This document shows, piece after piece, positions 43,885 through 51,991 of a stretch of 64,000 nt of DNA; position 1 is the stretch's first letter, and each line of letters begins with the position of its first letter. Both the position numbers and the translations under genes were made by a program. Origin of the DNA: Micromonospora radicis (GTDB lineage: Bacteria > Actinomycetota > Actinomycetes > Mycobacteriales > Micromonosporaceae); the NCBI RefSeq assembly GCF_003583405.1, contig NZ_QXEC01000001.1, positions 186,001 to 250,000 on the forward strand, read 5' to 3'. A model generated the notes under the pieces. That model was given only the letters and a program-made list of their open reading frames with translations, was not told the DNA's origin and made no database searches.

Positions 43885-44229
43885 TCAGCCAGCTGCCTGT
43901 ACGTCGTCCTCGGTGGTGGCGGACATCTCGAGCAACTCGGCGAGACCGGTACGGTCCAGCAACTGCCGCAGGTTGGCGCTGACCCCGGTCAGCCGGATCG
44001 GTGCGGAACCGCCCCGATGGGCCACCACGAAGGCGCTCAGACCGGAGGAGTCGCACAGGCCGACGCCCGCCAGGTCGATGACCAGCTGCTGGTAACCCTC
44101 ACGGCGCAACTCGGTGACCGCGGCGATCAGTTCGGGTGCACTGTCGAAGTCGAGGTCCCCGGTCAACTTCAGCTCGGCCCGCCCAGCGTCGAACCGGCCG
44201 ACCTCGATGGTCAACAGCTGCGCGGTCAT
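43885..44229 (-). CDS. STAS-domain anti-anti-sigma factor
   Basis: 114 residues. A complete STAS domain with LKLTGDLDFDSAPEL and the phosphorylatable serine loop LCDSSGLSAFV. In partner switching the unphosphorylated protein captures an anti-sigma kinase and frees a sigma factor; a SpoIIE-type phosphatase reactivates it. Such a phosphatase is encoded about 700 bp away at 44949, divergently oriented. Confidence 0.92.
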   Translation of the reverse strand: MTAQLLTIEVGRFDAGRAELKLTGDLDFDSAPELIAAVTELRREGYQQLVIDLAGVGLCDSSGLSAFVVAHRGGSAPIRLTGVSANLRQLLDRTGLAELLEMSATTEDDVQAAG

Positions 44230-44340
44230 GGCTCCATGCTCCCAGTCCGTCGGGTTGGCGCAAGTCGCGGGGTGGGCGATTCGTCATCCGCGTGAAGTGA
44301 CCCACCGCCCGCTGCGCGTTCCGTCGTCAGGCCGGCCGGC

Positions 44341-44739
44341 TCAGGCGGTGACGGTGGGTTGCCCGTCGGGCTCGCTCGTCACCGGGGCGCCGGGGCCGAC
44401 CGGCCGGGCGAGCAGGCCGGTCACCCCGGTCATGTCGAGAATGGTCTCCAGGAACCGCGGCACCGCCCGCAGCCGCAGGACGATGCCCGACTTCTGCCCT
44501 TCGCGCCAGGCGTGCACGATGACGCTGAGCCCGGTGCTGTCGATGAACTGCAAACCGGCGAAGTCGAGTACGAGTAGTCCGGGGCGGGCCTGTAGCGCCC
44601 GGTCGATCTCCGCATGCAGCGGGCTCGCCGTGGTGTACGCGAGGTCTCCACTCACCCGGATCACGGCCGTGTCGGGATCGGCCCGGTCGACGGACAGGCT
44701 CAGCGGCGTCGTCTCGGGTCTTCGACCGTGGGACAGCAA
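44341..44739 (-). CDS. STAS-domain anti-anti-sigma factor (second copy), TTG start
   Basis: 132 residues. STAS fold with IRVSGDLAYTTASPLHAEID and the serine loop FIDSTGLSVIVHAW. A stop lies three codons upstream of the TTG at 44739, and AAGG precedes it, so TTG is the best start; the domain itself begins about residue 13. It lies 111 bp upstream of the first STAS gene on the same strand. The SpoIIE phosphatase is divergent from it. Confidence 0.88.
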   Translation of the reverse strand: MLSHGRRPETTPLSLSVDRADPDTAVIRVSGDLAYTTASPLHAEIDRALQARPGLLVLDFAGLQFIDSTGLSVIVHAWREGQKSGIVLRLRAVPRFLETILDMTGVTGLLARPVGPGAPVTSEPDGQPTVTA

Positions 44740-44948
44740 CGATCACGCCTTCCGCGGTGGCGGGCGGGCAGGGGCGCTCGGATCGTAACAACCAGCGCGG
44801 CGGGCCGCTCGACGGGCGGGGCGAGGGCGTGGTCGGGCGGTCGCCCAGGTGGCGGCGCGGCGATACCGGCGTAGGCTGGTTGCTGGGACGCGACCAGGCA
44901 CGCCGCTCGACGCGGGTGCGGCGATCGAGAAGGAGTGGGGCTCAGCTG

Positions 44949-46730
44949 GTGACTGGTGCCGACGTCAGGGACATCGACCCGGGCGACGGACGGTTAGCCA
45001 CACCGAGTGCCTCCCTGGCCCCGGCGTGGCGGTCTGCCGCGCCCGGGTCCGCGCCGCCGACGGCCGTGCAACCGCCGCGTTCCCCGGCCGCCGAGGAGTG
45101 GCTGGAGTCGTCGCGTGCCCCGGCCGGACGGGACTGGCCGGAGATCGCCGAACATCTCCGCGAGGGCGTCGTGGTCTGCGGCCCCGACGGCGTGGTGTGG
45201 CACGTCAGCCCGGTGGCCGAACGGTTGCTACCGGAGGCCGTACCGGGCGGGACGCTCGCGAACTTCGACGGGTGGCACGCCGGCATCGCCGAGTTCACCC
45301 ACCACGGACGTCGGCTGCGTACCCGCCGGGTCGCGCTGTCTGCCGGCCGCGGCTGCTGGTACGTGGAGGACGTCACCGAGCACCTCGGGTCGGTCGACGC
45401 GTTGGCGGCGGAGCAGGCCCGCGCGGCGTTCCTGGCCGTGGTCGGCGAGAAGCTCGGCAACCCGCTGCATCCCGACCGGGCCGCCGCGGCGGTGGTCCGA
45501 CTCGCGGTGCCCGCGCTGGCCGAGGTGGCCGTGCTGGTGTTGGCGCCCCGGTCCGGGCGGGCCCGCTGGTGGCGGGCGCAGCGGGCCGGCGACGACGGCC
45601 CGAAGGTCGACCAGGGCCTGCTGGCCGCGGCGGAACTGCCCTCGTCGGTGACCGACAGCCTGCGCGGACTGACCCCGCACACCGTCGACTGGCTGGCCGA
45701 GCAGGCCGTCGAGGCGGGCTGGTTGCCCGGGCTGTCCGCCGCCGACGTCTGTGCCCGGCTGGTGGCGCTGCCCGGCCGCGACGCCCCCGTCGGGGTGCTG
45801 CTGGTCGCCCGACCGGCCGCCCGGTGGTTCGACGAGGAGGACATCGACCTGCTCCGGGTGTTCGCCGCCCGGGCCGGGGCGGCGTTGACCACCGCCCTGC
45901 TCTACCGCGACCAGGCCGAGGTGGCCGACACGCTACAGGCCAGCCTGCTGCCGGCGGAGCCGGTGCAGGCGCCGGGCGTGCAGTGGGGTACGGCGTACCG
46001 ACCGGCCCAGGCCGGTCTGCGCATCGGCGGCGACTTCTACGGCGCACACCGGCTGCCCGACGGCGGCTCGGTGTTCTTCCTCGGCGACGTCTCGGGCAAG
46101 GGCGTGGAGGCCGCCGTCTTCACCGGGCAACTGCGCCAGTGCCTGCACGCGCTGCACCGGGTCGAGGCGCAGCCGGCCCGGCTGCTGCGGCTGCTCAACG
46201 ACGCCCTGCTGGAGACCACCCTGGCCCACGGGCAGGGCCGCTTCGCCACACTGGTGCTGGGTGTGGTCCGGCCGCACCGCGACGGCGGTCTGGCGTTGAC
46301 GCTGGCCGGGGGAGGTCACCTCCCTCCGTTGGTGCTGCGTTCCTCCGGTGCGGTCGAGCAGCTCCCACTGAGCGGGATGCTCATCGGCGTGGTGCCGGAT
46401 CCGCGGGTGGGTCAGGTCACTACCCGGCTCGCACCGGGAGAGACGTGCGTGCTCTACAGCGACGGCGTGACCGAGGCGCGGGGCGGCCGGCGGGGTACGG
46501 AGCAACTCGGCACCGACCGGCTGGTGCAGGCGATGACCGGCTGCCAACGGATGCCGGCGCCGGCCCTGGCCGAACGGATCGAGCAGGTGACCTGCGACTG
46601 GCTGGCCCAACGCGACCACGACGACATCGCGGTGCTCGCGCTGCGGGCCACCACCGCCGGCCGGCCGCAGCGGCACCTGCACGCGGTGCCCGCGCCGGTG
46701 TCACCGGCCAGCCGGGCGGCGACTCCGTGA
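44949..46730 (+). CDS. PP2C (SpoIIE-type) phosphatase with N-terminal PAS/GAF-like sensor
   Basis: About 593 residues. The N-terminal region (about 60-150) resembles a PAS fold (LREGVVVCGPDGVVWHVSPVAERLL). A GAF-like domain (about 170-310) ends DIDLLRVFAARAGAALTTALLYRD. The SpoIIE/PP2C domain follows with GGDFYGAHRLPDGG, FLGDVSGKGVEAAVF, LYSDGVTEARGG and DHDDIAVLAL, all metal-binding Asp present. It should dephosphorylate STAS anti-anti-sigma factors. GTG 44949 is the best start but the ribosome site is distant, so the start is uncertain. Its stop overlaps the next gene's start (GTGA). Confidence 0.9.
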   Translation: MTGADVRDIDPGDGRLATPSASLAPAWRSAAPGSAPPTAVQPPRSPAAEEWLESSRAPAGRDWPEIAEHLREGVVVCGPDGVVWHVSPVAERLLPEAVPGGTLANFDGWHAGIAEFTHHGRRLRTRRVALSAGRGCWYVEDVTEHLGSVDALAAEQARAAFLAVVGEKLGNPLHPDRAAAAVVRLAVPALAEVAVLVLAPRSGRARWWRAQRAGDDGPKVDQGLLAAAELPSSVTDSLRGLTPHTVDWLAEQAVEAGWLPGLSAADVCARLVALPGRDAPVGVLLVARPAARWFDEEDIDLLRVFAARAGAALTTALLYRDQAEVADTLQASLLPAEPVQAPGVQWGTAYRPAQAGLRIGGDFYGAHRLPDGGSVFFLGDVSGKGVEAAVFTGQLRQCLHALHRVEAQPARLLRLLNDALLETTLAHGQGRFATLVLGVVRPHRDGGLALTLAGGGHLPPLVLRSSGAVEQLPLSGMLIGVVPDPRVGQVTTRLAPGETCVLYSDGVTEARGGRRGTEQLGTDRLVQAMTGCQRMPAPALAERIEQVTCDWLAQRDHDDIAVLALRATTAGRPQRHLHAVPAPVSPASRAATP

Positions 46731-47785
46731 CCGTCGCGGTGACGGGAGCCTTGCCGGCGGCGGCGTACCCCGAGTATCTGCGGTGTCTCGCCGAGGCGGA
46801 CGAGTCGGCCGCCGTCGAGGTGGCGCGCGGGCTGCTCGACGCCGGGGTACCCGCCGACCGGGTGCTGCTGGATCTGGTCGCCCCGGCACAGGCCGAGGTG
46901 GGGGAGCGGTGGGCGCGTAACGAGTGGAACGTGGCCCAGGAGCACGCGGCCACGCACGTCAGCGAGCAGGTGGTGGCGGCGGTTTCCGCGTACGCCGGGG
47001 TGCGCCCGGAGCGGGGCCGGGTCGTGGTGGCCTGTATGGACGGCGAGTGGCACGCGCTGCCGGCGCGGCTGGTCGCCGAGGTGCTGCGGTTGCGGGGTTG
47101 GCAGGTGACCTTCCTCGGGGCCAGCGTGCCCGCCGCGCACCTGGTGTCGTATCTGCACCGGCACGACGCGTACGCGGTGGCGTTGGCCTGCGCGCTGCCG
47201 ATGCGGCTGCCGCAGGCGCACCGGATGATCGAGGCGTGCCGGCGTTCGGACGTGCCGATCGTGGTCGGTGGCCGCGGGTTCGGCGTGGACGGCCGGTGGG
47301 CCCGGCGGCTCGGGGTCGCCTGGGCGCCGGACGCGCCGGCCGCCGCCGAATTGCTCGCCGACGAACGGGCGTTGCGGGCGAGCCCGCCCGCCGGTCTCGC
47401 GCAGCTGGCCGACGACGAGTACGCGGGCCTGATCAGCCGCCGCGCTGAACTGATCGACAGTGCGTTGGCCGAGCTGGCGCACCGGATGCCGGCCACCCGT
47501 GTCTACACGCCGTCCCAGCTGGACTCCACGGTCAGCGACCTCGGCTACATCCTGGACTTCCTGGCCGCCGCCCTCTATGTCGACGACGGATCCCTGTTCA
47601 CCGAGTTCGTCGAGTGGCTGGAGGCCATTCTGGACAGTCGGGGGGTGCCGGCCGTCGCGATTGCCGGTACGTTGCGTCACCTCTCCGGCGCCTTGCGTGA
47701 CTTCCCGCGCGCCGCGGGCTATCTCGCCGACGGTTACGTATCGTTGCCGTCGCCGGAGCGGCGGGCGTCCGCACCGGAGGCGTAA
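46727..47785 (+). CDS. CarH-type adenosylcobalamin-binding photosensory protein without a DNA-binding domain
   Basis: About 352 residues. A four-helix B12-binding cap comes first, with the photoreceptor signature Wx9EH: Trp62, Glu72, His73 in RWARNEWNVAQEH. A Rossmann B12-binding domain follows, with EWHALPARLV (His109, likely lower axial cobalt ligand), QVTFLGASVPAAHLV and VVGGRGFG. The 36-residue gap between His73 and His109 is as in CarH. Residues 230-352 are a helical domain (DLGYILDFLAAALYVDD). No MerR helix-turn-helix is present. It is translationally coupled to the SpoIIE phosphatase, so it probably controls partner switching in response to light or cobalamin rather than binding DNA. 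Confidence 0.85.
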   Translation: MTVAVTGALPAAAYPEYLRCLAEADESAAVEVARGLLDAGVPADRVLLDLVAPAQAEVGERWARNEWNVAQEHAATHVSEQVVAAVSAYAGVRPERGRVVVACMDGEWHALPARLVAEVLRLRGWQVTFLGASVPAAHLVSYLHRHDAYAVALACALPMRLPQAHRMIEACRRSDVPIVVGGRGFGVDGRWARRLGVAWAPDAPAAAELLADERALRASPPAGLAQLADDEYAGLISRRAELIDSALAELAHRMPATRVYTPSQLDSTVSDLGYILDFLAAALYVDDGSLFTEFVEWLEAILDSRGVPAVAIAGTLRHLSGALRDFPRAAGYLADGYVSLPSPERRASAPEA

Positions 47786-47811
47786 ACTGCGGCCCGCCGT
47801 GGGGATCGCCC

Positions 47812-47831
47812 TATACTTGCCTCACTGCAAG
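47812..47831 (+). promoter_or_regulatory. Promoter of the downstream STAS gene with an overlapping TTGC-N6-GCAA palindrome
   Basis: TATACT (47812-47817) is a near-perfect -10 box. CTTGC and GCAAG around a 6-nt spacer cover the -10 to +1 region, a position suited to a repressor. Confidence 0.55.
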
Positions 47832-47862
47832 CATCCGTCCTGGGTGGCGAGAGGGGATTGCC

Positions 47863-48222
47863 GTGACGTTCACCGTCACGTACGCCGAACGTGACGGAGG
47901 TGGGCCGGCCCACCTCCGCCTTGCCGGTGAGCTGGACATGGGCAGCGCACCCCAGTTGACTGCCGTGATCGACCGGCTGACCGACGCGGGGGAGCGGAAA
48001 CTCCTGGTCGACCTGACCGACCTCACCTTCTGTGACTCGACAGGTATCGCGGTCTTCGTTCGCGGCGACAACCGGGCGGCTGCGGCGGGTGGGTGGCTGC
48101 GGGTGACCGGCGCGACCGGCCGGGTGGAGCGGGTACTCAAGGTCACCGGCCTGTCCGAGGTGCTGGGTTACCCCACCGACCCGGCCGACCCTTCGGCCAC
48201 CGATCGTCCGGCCATGGGCTAG
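47863..48222 (+). CDS. STAS-domain anti-anti-sigma factor (third copy)
   Basis: 119 residues from a GTG with GAGAGGGG upstream. STAS domain with LRLAGELDMGSAPQLTAVID and the serine loop FCDSTGIAVFVRGD. The short C-terminal tail is Pro/Asp-rich. It is the most likely substrate of the SpoIIE phosphatase, as it follows on the same strand. Confidence 0.92.
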   Translation: MTFTVTYAERDGGGPAHLRLAGELDMGSAPQLTAVIDRLTDAGERKLLVDLTDLTFCDSTGIAVFVRGDNRAAAAGGWLRVTGATGRVERVLKVTGLSEVLGYPTDPADPSATDRPAMG

Positions 48223-48280
48223 ATTCCCCGCCAGCGCGAGATTCGCAGACTCCGTGCTCGCCGACCTGAGGCAGGTAGTG

Positions 48281-48730
48281 ATGGCCGCTCGTACCCTTGA
48301 CCCGGTTCGCATCCTCGTGGTGGATGACGACCCGGGCGACGTGCTCATGATCGAGGAAGCCCTGGCGACCTCGGACGTCGACAAGGTCATCGACGTGGTC
48401 GGTGACGGCCAGGAGGCGATGGAGTTCCTCCGCCGTGAGGGCCGGCACACCGGCGCCCAACGTCCGGACGTGATCCTGCTCGACCTGAACATGCCCCGCA
48501 AGGACGGGCGGCAGGTGCTGGGTGAGGTGAAGGGTGACGACGACCTGCGGACCATTCCGATCGTCGTACTGACCACCTCGAACGCGGACACCGACATCAT
48601 CAGCAGCTACACGCTGCAGGCCAACGCGTACGTCACCAAGCCGATCGACCTGGACGACTTCAACGACGTGGTCCACCGTATCGACGAGTTCTTCGGTCGG
48701 GTCGTCGTCCTGCCCAAGCAGCGGGGCTGA
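48281..48730 (+). CDS. Stand-alone CheY/Rcp1-like response regulator
   Basis: About 149 residues. A single receiver domain with VRILVVDDDPGDVLMIEEAL, phospho-acceptor Asp68 in LLDLNMPRKDG and the conserved TKPIDLDDF. Regulators of this Rcp1 branch are typically phosphorylated by phytochrome-like or hybrid kinases and have no output domain. The 58-bp gap after the STAS gene suggests a shared transcript. The cognate kinase is not in the window. Confidence 0.92.
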   Translation: MAARTLDPVRILVVDDDPGDVLMIEEALATSDVDKVIDVVGDGQEAMEFLRREGRHTGAQRPDVILLDLNMPRKDGRQVLGEVKGDDDLRTIPIVVLTTSNADTDIISSYTLQANAYVTKPIDLDDFNDVVHRIDEFFGRVVVLPKQRG

Positions 48731-48732
48731 CC

Positions 48733-48760
48733 CGGTCGCCGTCGATACCGACGGCGACCG
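48733..48760. terminator. Perfect 12-bp hairpin terminator
   Basis: CGGTCGCCGTCG pairs with CGACGGCGACCG around ATAC, between convergent genes. Confidence 0.85.
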
Positions 48761-48790
48761 CCGTCCCCGCGCGTCGGTCGGGCGGGGCGG

Positions 48791-49657
48791 TCAGGTCAGC
48801 GCGGCCACGACTGTGCTGGCCCGCTCCTCGTGCTGCGCGTACGCGTACGGGTAGGCGGAGATCTGCACGGCCTGGGCGGCCATCGTCAGGCTCATCTGCT
48901 GCCAGCCGGGCACCTCGAGCAGCGCCGTGTAGAACGCCCGTGCCGCGTACGCCGGGCGCATCAGCTCGCGTACCGTGCCCCAGCCGCTGCTGGGCCGCTG
49001 CTGGAACAGGCCGACCGAGTCGTGGTCCCAGCCGATGGCCTGGTGCGGGTACTCCTGCGACTCGGGCAGCACGCCGCTGGCGTAGTTGAGCAGGGTGCTC
49101 TCCTGCATCGCCGTGGCGACCGCGACGACCAGACCCTGACGCGGGATCTTCATCTCGACACCGACGTCCACGATCACCTTGGCGTTGTCCATCTGTGCCT
49201 GGGTGAGCCCGGCGACCGGCTTGGGGCGGGCCGGCTTGGCCGGCGACTTCTTCGGCTTCGGGCTGGTCGAGGGCTTGGCCGTCGGGGAGGCGGACGGACT
49301 GGGGCTGGGGCTTGCCGGCGTGGGGGAGGGGCTGCGCTCCAGGGAGCGGGAGGCGGGGTCGTCCTCGGCGGCCAGCGCACGGTCGGCGACCGCCTCGGCC
49401 ACCCGGGGCAGGGGCACCGGCTCGGCGGCCTCGCGGGTGGCCGCCACCGCCACGGCGGTCGCGCCGAGGCAGCAGGTCACGCCCGTGGCGAGAGCCACCC
49501 GCATCGGGGTGGAGGCCAGCAGGGCCCGGACGCCGCGGCGCGGAGGAACCGCAGCGCGGTGCCGGCCGCCCACCCGTTCGGACGATGCTCCATCGGCCGA
49601 GCGGCTCGCCGGTTGCTGGGGGGTCAGCTTCTGGTCGATCTGGTCGTCGGGATGCAC
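48791..49657 (-). CDS. Secreted lytic-transglycosylase-like peptidoglycan hydrolase
   Basis: 288 residues. A cytoplasmic tail of about 50 residues, one membrane/signal helix (MRVALATGVTCCLGATAVAVA), a Pro/Ser/Lys-rich stalk, then a lysozyme-like domain with VVAVATAMQESTLLN and DHDSVGLFQQRPSSGWG. The Glu in MQES is the likely catalytic acid. The GTG at 49657 lies 6 nt after a TAGCCT -10 box on the reverse strand, so the mRNA is probably leaderless. Confidence 0.82.
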   Translation of the reverse strand: MHPDDQIDQKLTPQQPASRSADGASSERVGGRHRAAVPPRRGVRALLASTPMRVALATGVTCCLGATAVAVAATREAAEPVPLPRVAEAVADRALAAEDDPASRSLERSPSPTPASPSPSPSASPTAKPSTSPKPKKSPAKPARPKPVAGLTQAQMDNAKVIVDVGVEMKIPRQGLVVAVATAMQESTLLNYASGVLPESQEYPHQAIGWDHDSVGLFQQRPSSGWGTVRELMRPAYAARAFYTALLEVPGWQQMSLTMAAQAVQISAYPYAYAQHEERASTVVAALT

Positions 49658-50076
49658 CCGCCGAGGCTAGAAAGCTTGCGGCCCGCTGCCATCGGCCCGG
49701 TTGGTGGCATGGGTCACAGTTTGCTGCTATTCGTCGCGCGATTCTCCGCGATCGTCCCGATAGCGGATATCCCGCCGTTATCCGTAATTCCCTTTATATC
49801 GTAATTGCCGGGACAGGCGGGCAGGAACTGGTGATCTCGTCGAGGTCGATTCCAGTCCCGGTGCGCATCCCCCGAACGGCCGACCCGTGGGTCGGCCCGG
49901 AGTCGCGTCGGAGAGGGTTGATCGGTCCAGCGCCGGGCGGTACGCCGACACCGCAACCGGCCGCCGGGCCAACCGGCCGCCGGGCCAACCGGCCGCCGGG
50001 CCAACCGGTGAAGGGCCAGCCGGTGAAGGGCCAACCGGTGAAGGGCCAACCGGTGAAGGGGCGGCCGGCGGACGGC
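49658..50076. other. 419-bp intergenic region with AT-rich stretch and tandem repeats
   Basis: No gene is supported. It contains the leaderless promoter of the lytic transglycosylase gene (reverse TAGCCT at 49664-49669), a less GC-rich stretch near 49740-49805, and the tandem repeats at 49961-50068. Short open frames through the repeats give low-complexity peptides and are not credible. Confidence 0.6.
49961..50068. repeat. Two adjoining tandem repeat families
   Basis: Three exact copies of a 16-bp unit (CCGCCGGGCCAACCGG) at 49961, 49977 and 49993. They run directly into four copies of a related 15-bp unit (TGAAGGGCCAACCGG and variants) at 50009, 50024, 50039 and 50054. Both units share GGGCCAACCGG. 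Located just 3' of the osmC-like gene. Confidence 0.9.
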
Positions 50077-50499
50077 TCAGTGCCGTCCGTTCTCCGCCGG
50101 TGTGACGGTGAGCCGGTGCCGGCTGCCGTCCGCGCTGGAGAACGGCCACAACTGTTCCGCGTGCTCGACCAACTCCGCGAGCTGCTGCCGGCTCAACCCG
50201 ACCGAGGCGATCGAGGCGTGCACGTCGGCGCGGTACCGGCCGTCGTCGTCCCGGCCCAGTTTCGCCTCCGCGCGTACCTGCACGGTGTGCGCCTCGTCGG
50301 TGATCCCACCCGCCGCCTCCACCGCCGCGTGGTGCAGGCAGGACGCGAAGGCGGCGGCGAGCAGCTGCGACGGCGTCAGCCCGGTGCAGTGCGCCGCCAG
50401 CGGCGAGGCGAGGGTGGTGGAGAGCGCCTCGTCGTCGGTGTGGATGTGGCCGCCCTCGGCGGTCGCGGTGGCAATCTCGTTCAGCCAGGAACTCGGCAT
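50077..50499 (-). CDS. OsmC/Ohr family protein lacking the second redox cysteine
   Basis: 140 residues from ATG 50499 with GGGGAGG upstream. OsmC fold with SPLAAHCTGLTPSQLLAAAFASCLHHA, in which the Cys of FASCL is the peroxidatic cysteine. In the C-terminal helix, where OsmC/Ohr have a resolving Cys-Pro, this protein has LWPFSSAD. It may therefore use another thiol for recycling or have a different function. Family members reduce organic hydroperoxides. Confidence 0.85.
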   Translation of the reverse strand: MPSSWLNEIATATAEGGHIHTDDEALSTTLASPLAAHCTGLTPSQLLAAAFASCLHHAAVEAAGGITDEAHTVQVRAEAKLGRDDDGRYRADVHASIASVGLSRQQLAELVEHAEQLWPFSSADGSRHRLTVTPAENGRH

Positions 50500-50560
50500 C
50501 GTGTTCCTCCCCGTCACTCCCCGCCCGGCTACCCGCCGGTGGTGCGGTGAAACCGGCGGG

Positions 50561-51508
50561 TCAGCCGGGGTGCCGGGTGGTGAACCGGAGCGCGCCCGCC
50601 GCCTCGGTGGCCGCGGCGGCGGCCTGGTCGTTCCACGGGCTGACCGACGACGGTCGGGGTCGGGGCAGCAGCGGCTGCTGCATCGGCACGTAGACCCGGG
50701 CGTCCACCGCCTCGGCCAGCAGCAGCGCGGCGACCACGCTGCTCGGCCGGCGGGCCGGATCCTCGGCGAGACAGCGCCGGCACAGCTCGGCCACCTCGGC
50801 GGGCAGCCCCGGCACCTCGGGCAGGGGCTGCGGCGGCTGCCGCCGGTCCGGACCGAGCAACTGGGTGACGCTGTCGGCCGCGTACGGCAGCCGTCCGGTC
50901 AGGCAGTAGTAGAGCAGTACGCCCAGGGCGTACATGTCCGCCGCCGGGGTGGCCGGTGCCCGGCACAGCTGCTCCGGTGCCAGGTAGGCGGGGGTACCGA
51001 CCACGATGCCCTCGGGCGTGGGGTCGTCGGCGCCGGCCGGGGCGGCGATGCCGAAGTCGAGCACCTTCACCCCGGCCGGGGTGAGCATGACGTTCGCCGG
51101 CTTGACGTCGCGGTGCACGATGCCGTGCGCGTGGGCGGCGGCCAGCGCGGCGCTCACCTCGGCGCACACCCGTACCGCGATCCGCCAGTCCAGCGGGCCG
51201 GCGCGCAGGTGGACGGCGAGCGTCTCGCCCGGCACCAGCTCCATCACGATGTACGGCGCCTCCCGGCCGGGCACCGTGGCGCAGGCGCCGAAGTCGTGCA
51301 CGCTGGCGACGTTCGGATGCACCAGCCGGGCCGCCGAACGGGCCTCGGCCCGGATGCGTTCGACCGATCCCTCGCCGTCCAGCCCCGGCGACACCAGCTT
51401 CACCGCCACCGGCCGGTCCAGCACCTCGTCGTGCCCCCGCCAGACCTCCGACATGCCGCCGATACCGATGCGCTGTTCGAGCCGGTACCGCCCGTCCAGC
51501 GTCCTCAT
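50561..51508 (-). CDS. Soluble Ser/Thr protein kinase
   Basis: About 315 residues. Kinase motifs are GIGGMSEVW, VAVKLV, HRDVKPANV, DFGIAA and APEQLC. The C-terminal 50 residues are Pro/Ser/Ala-rich with no membrane helix, so it is cytoplasmic, unlike the kinase at 15283. GGGAG precedes ATG 51508. Targets unknown. Confidence 0.92.
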   Translation of the reverse strand: MRTLDGRYRLEQRIGIGGMSEVWRGHDEVLDRPVAVKLVSPGLDGEGSVERIRAEARSAARLVHPNVASVHDFGACATVPGREAPYIVMELVPGETLAVHLRAGPLDWRIAVRVCAEVSAALAAAHAHGIVHRDVKPANVMLTPAGVKVLDFGIAAPAGADDPTPEGIVVGTPAYLAPEQLCRAPATPAADMYALGVLLYYCLTGRLPYAADSVTQLLGPDRRQPPQPLPEVPGLPAEVAELCRRCLAEDPARRPSSVVAALLLAEAVDARVYVPMQQPLLPRPRPSSVSPWNDQAAAAATEAAGALRFTTRHPG

Positions 51509-51699
51509 CGACCGCTCCCTGCCCTCGTGCCGCCTCGCCGCGACTCGGCGCGGCTCGCCCGGTGCGACCCGCGCCGCGCCCGTGGCTTCGGCACGGTACC
51601 CCACCTCCGATCAGGGCAAACCGGCCTCAGGACGGGGTTGGTGCGTTAGCGTGCGAGCCGGGGCGCCGAGGTGCCGGAGAGGTGGGAGGGGAACGGGTG

Positions 51700-51921
51700 A
51701 TGAGTGAGGTGACCGTACGTTTCGTCGGCGGCCCGGCCCACGACCTGATTCGGACGCTGCCGGCGGGCCCGGACGGCGCGCCGCCCCGGCTGTGGGTGCT
51801 CCGCCGGCCCGCGGCGGCGCCCACGCCGGCCGCCGACCATCTCTACGCGCGGCAGCGGCCCGACGGCACGGTCTGGACGATGCGTTTCGTCCGAACCGAT
51901 CCGGTCGGTGTGACCGAGTGA
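51700..51921 (+). CDS. Small conserved hypothetical protein
   Basis: 73 residues (MSEVTVRFVGGPAHDLIRTLPAG), ending WTMRFVRTDPVGVTE. GGGAGGGGAA precedes a GTG/ATG pair (51697/51700). A TAGCGT -10 box lies at 51647-51652. It is a compact beta protein of unknown function. Confidence 0.7.
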   Translation: MSEVTVRFVGGPAHDLIRTLPAGPDGAPPRLWVLRRPAAAPTPAADHLYARQRPDGTVWTMRFVRTDPVGVTE

Positions 51922-51991
51922 CCGGCGGGCCTCCACCCGCACAGTCGGCCCACAGGATTCACACAAGCCGGATCCAGCGGGCCGGACCACG

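Noticed and set aside
49961..50068. CRISPR array
   Set aside because: The units are directly adjacent without spacers, only 15-16 bp long, and no cas gene is present.
49714..50149. Possible small repeat proteins read from the tandem repeats
   Set aside because: Several frames are open only because the repeats lack stops. No ribosome site or conserved non-repeat part supports them.
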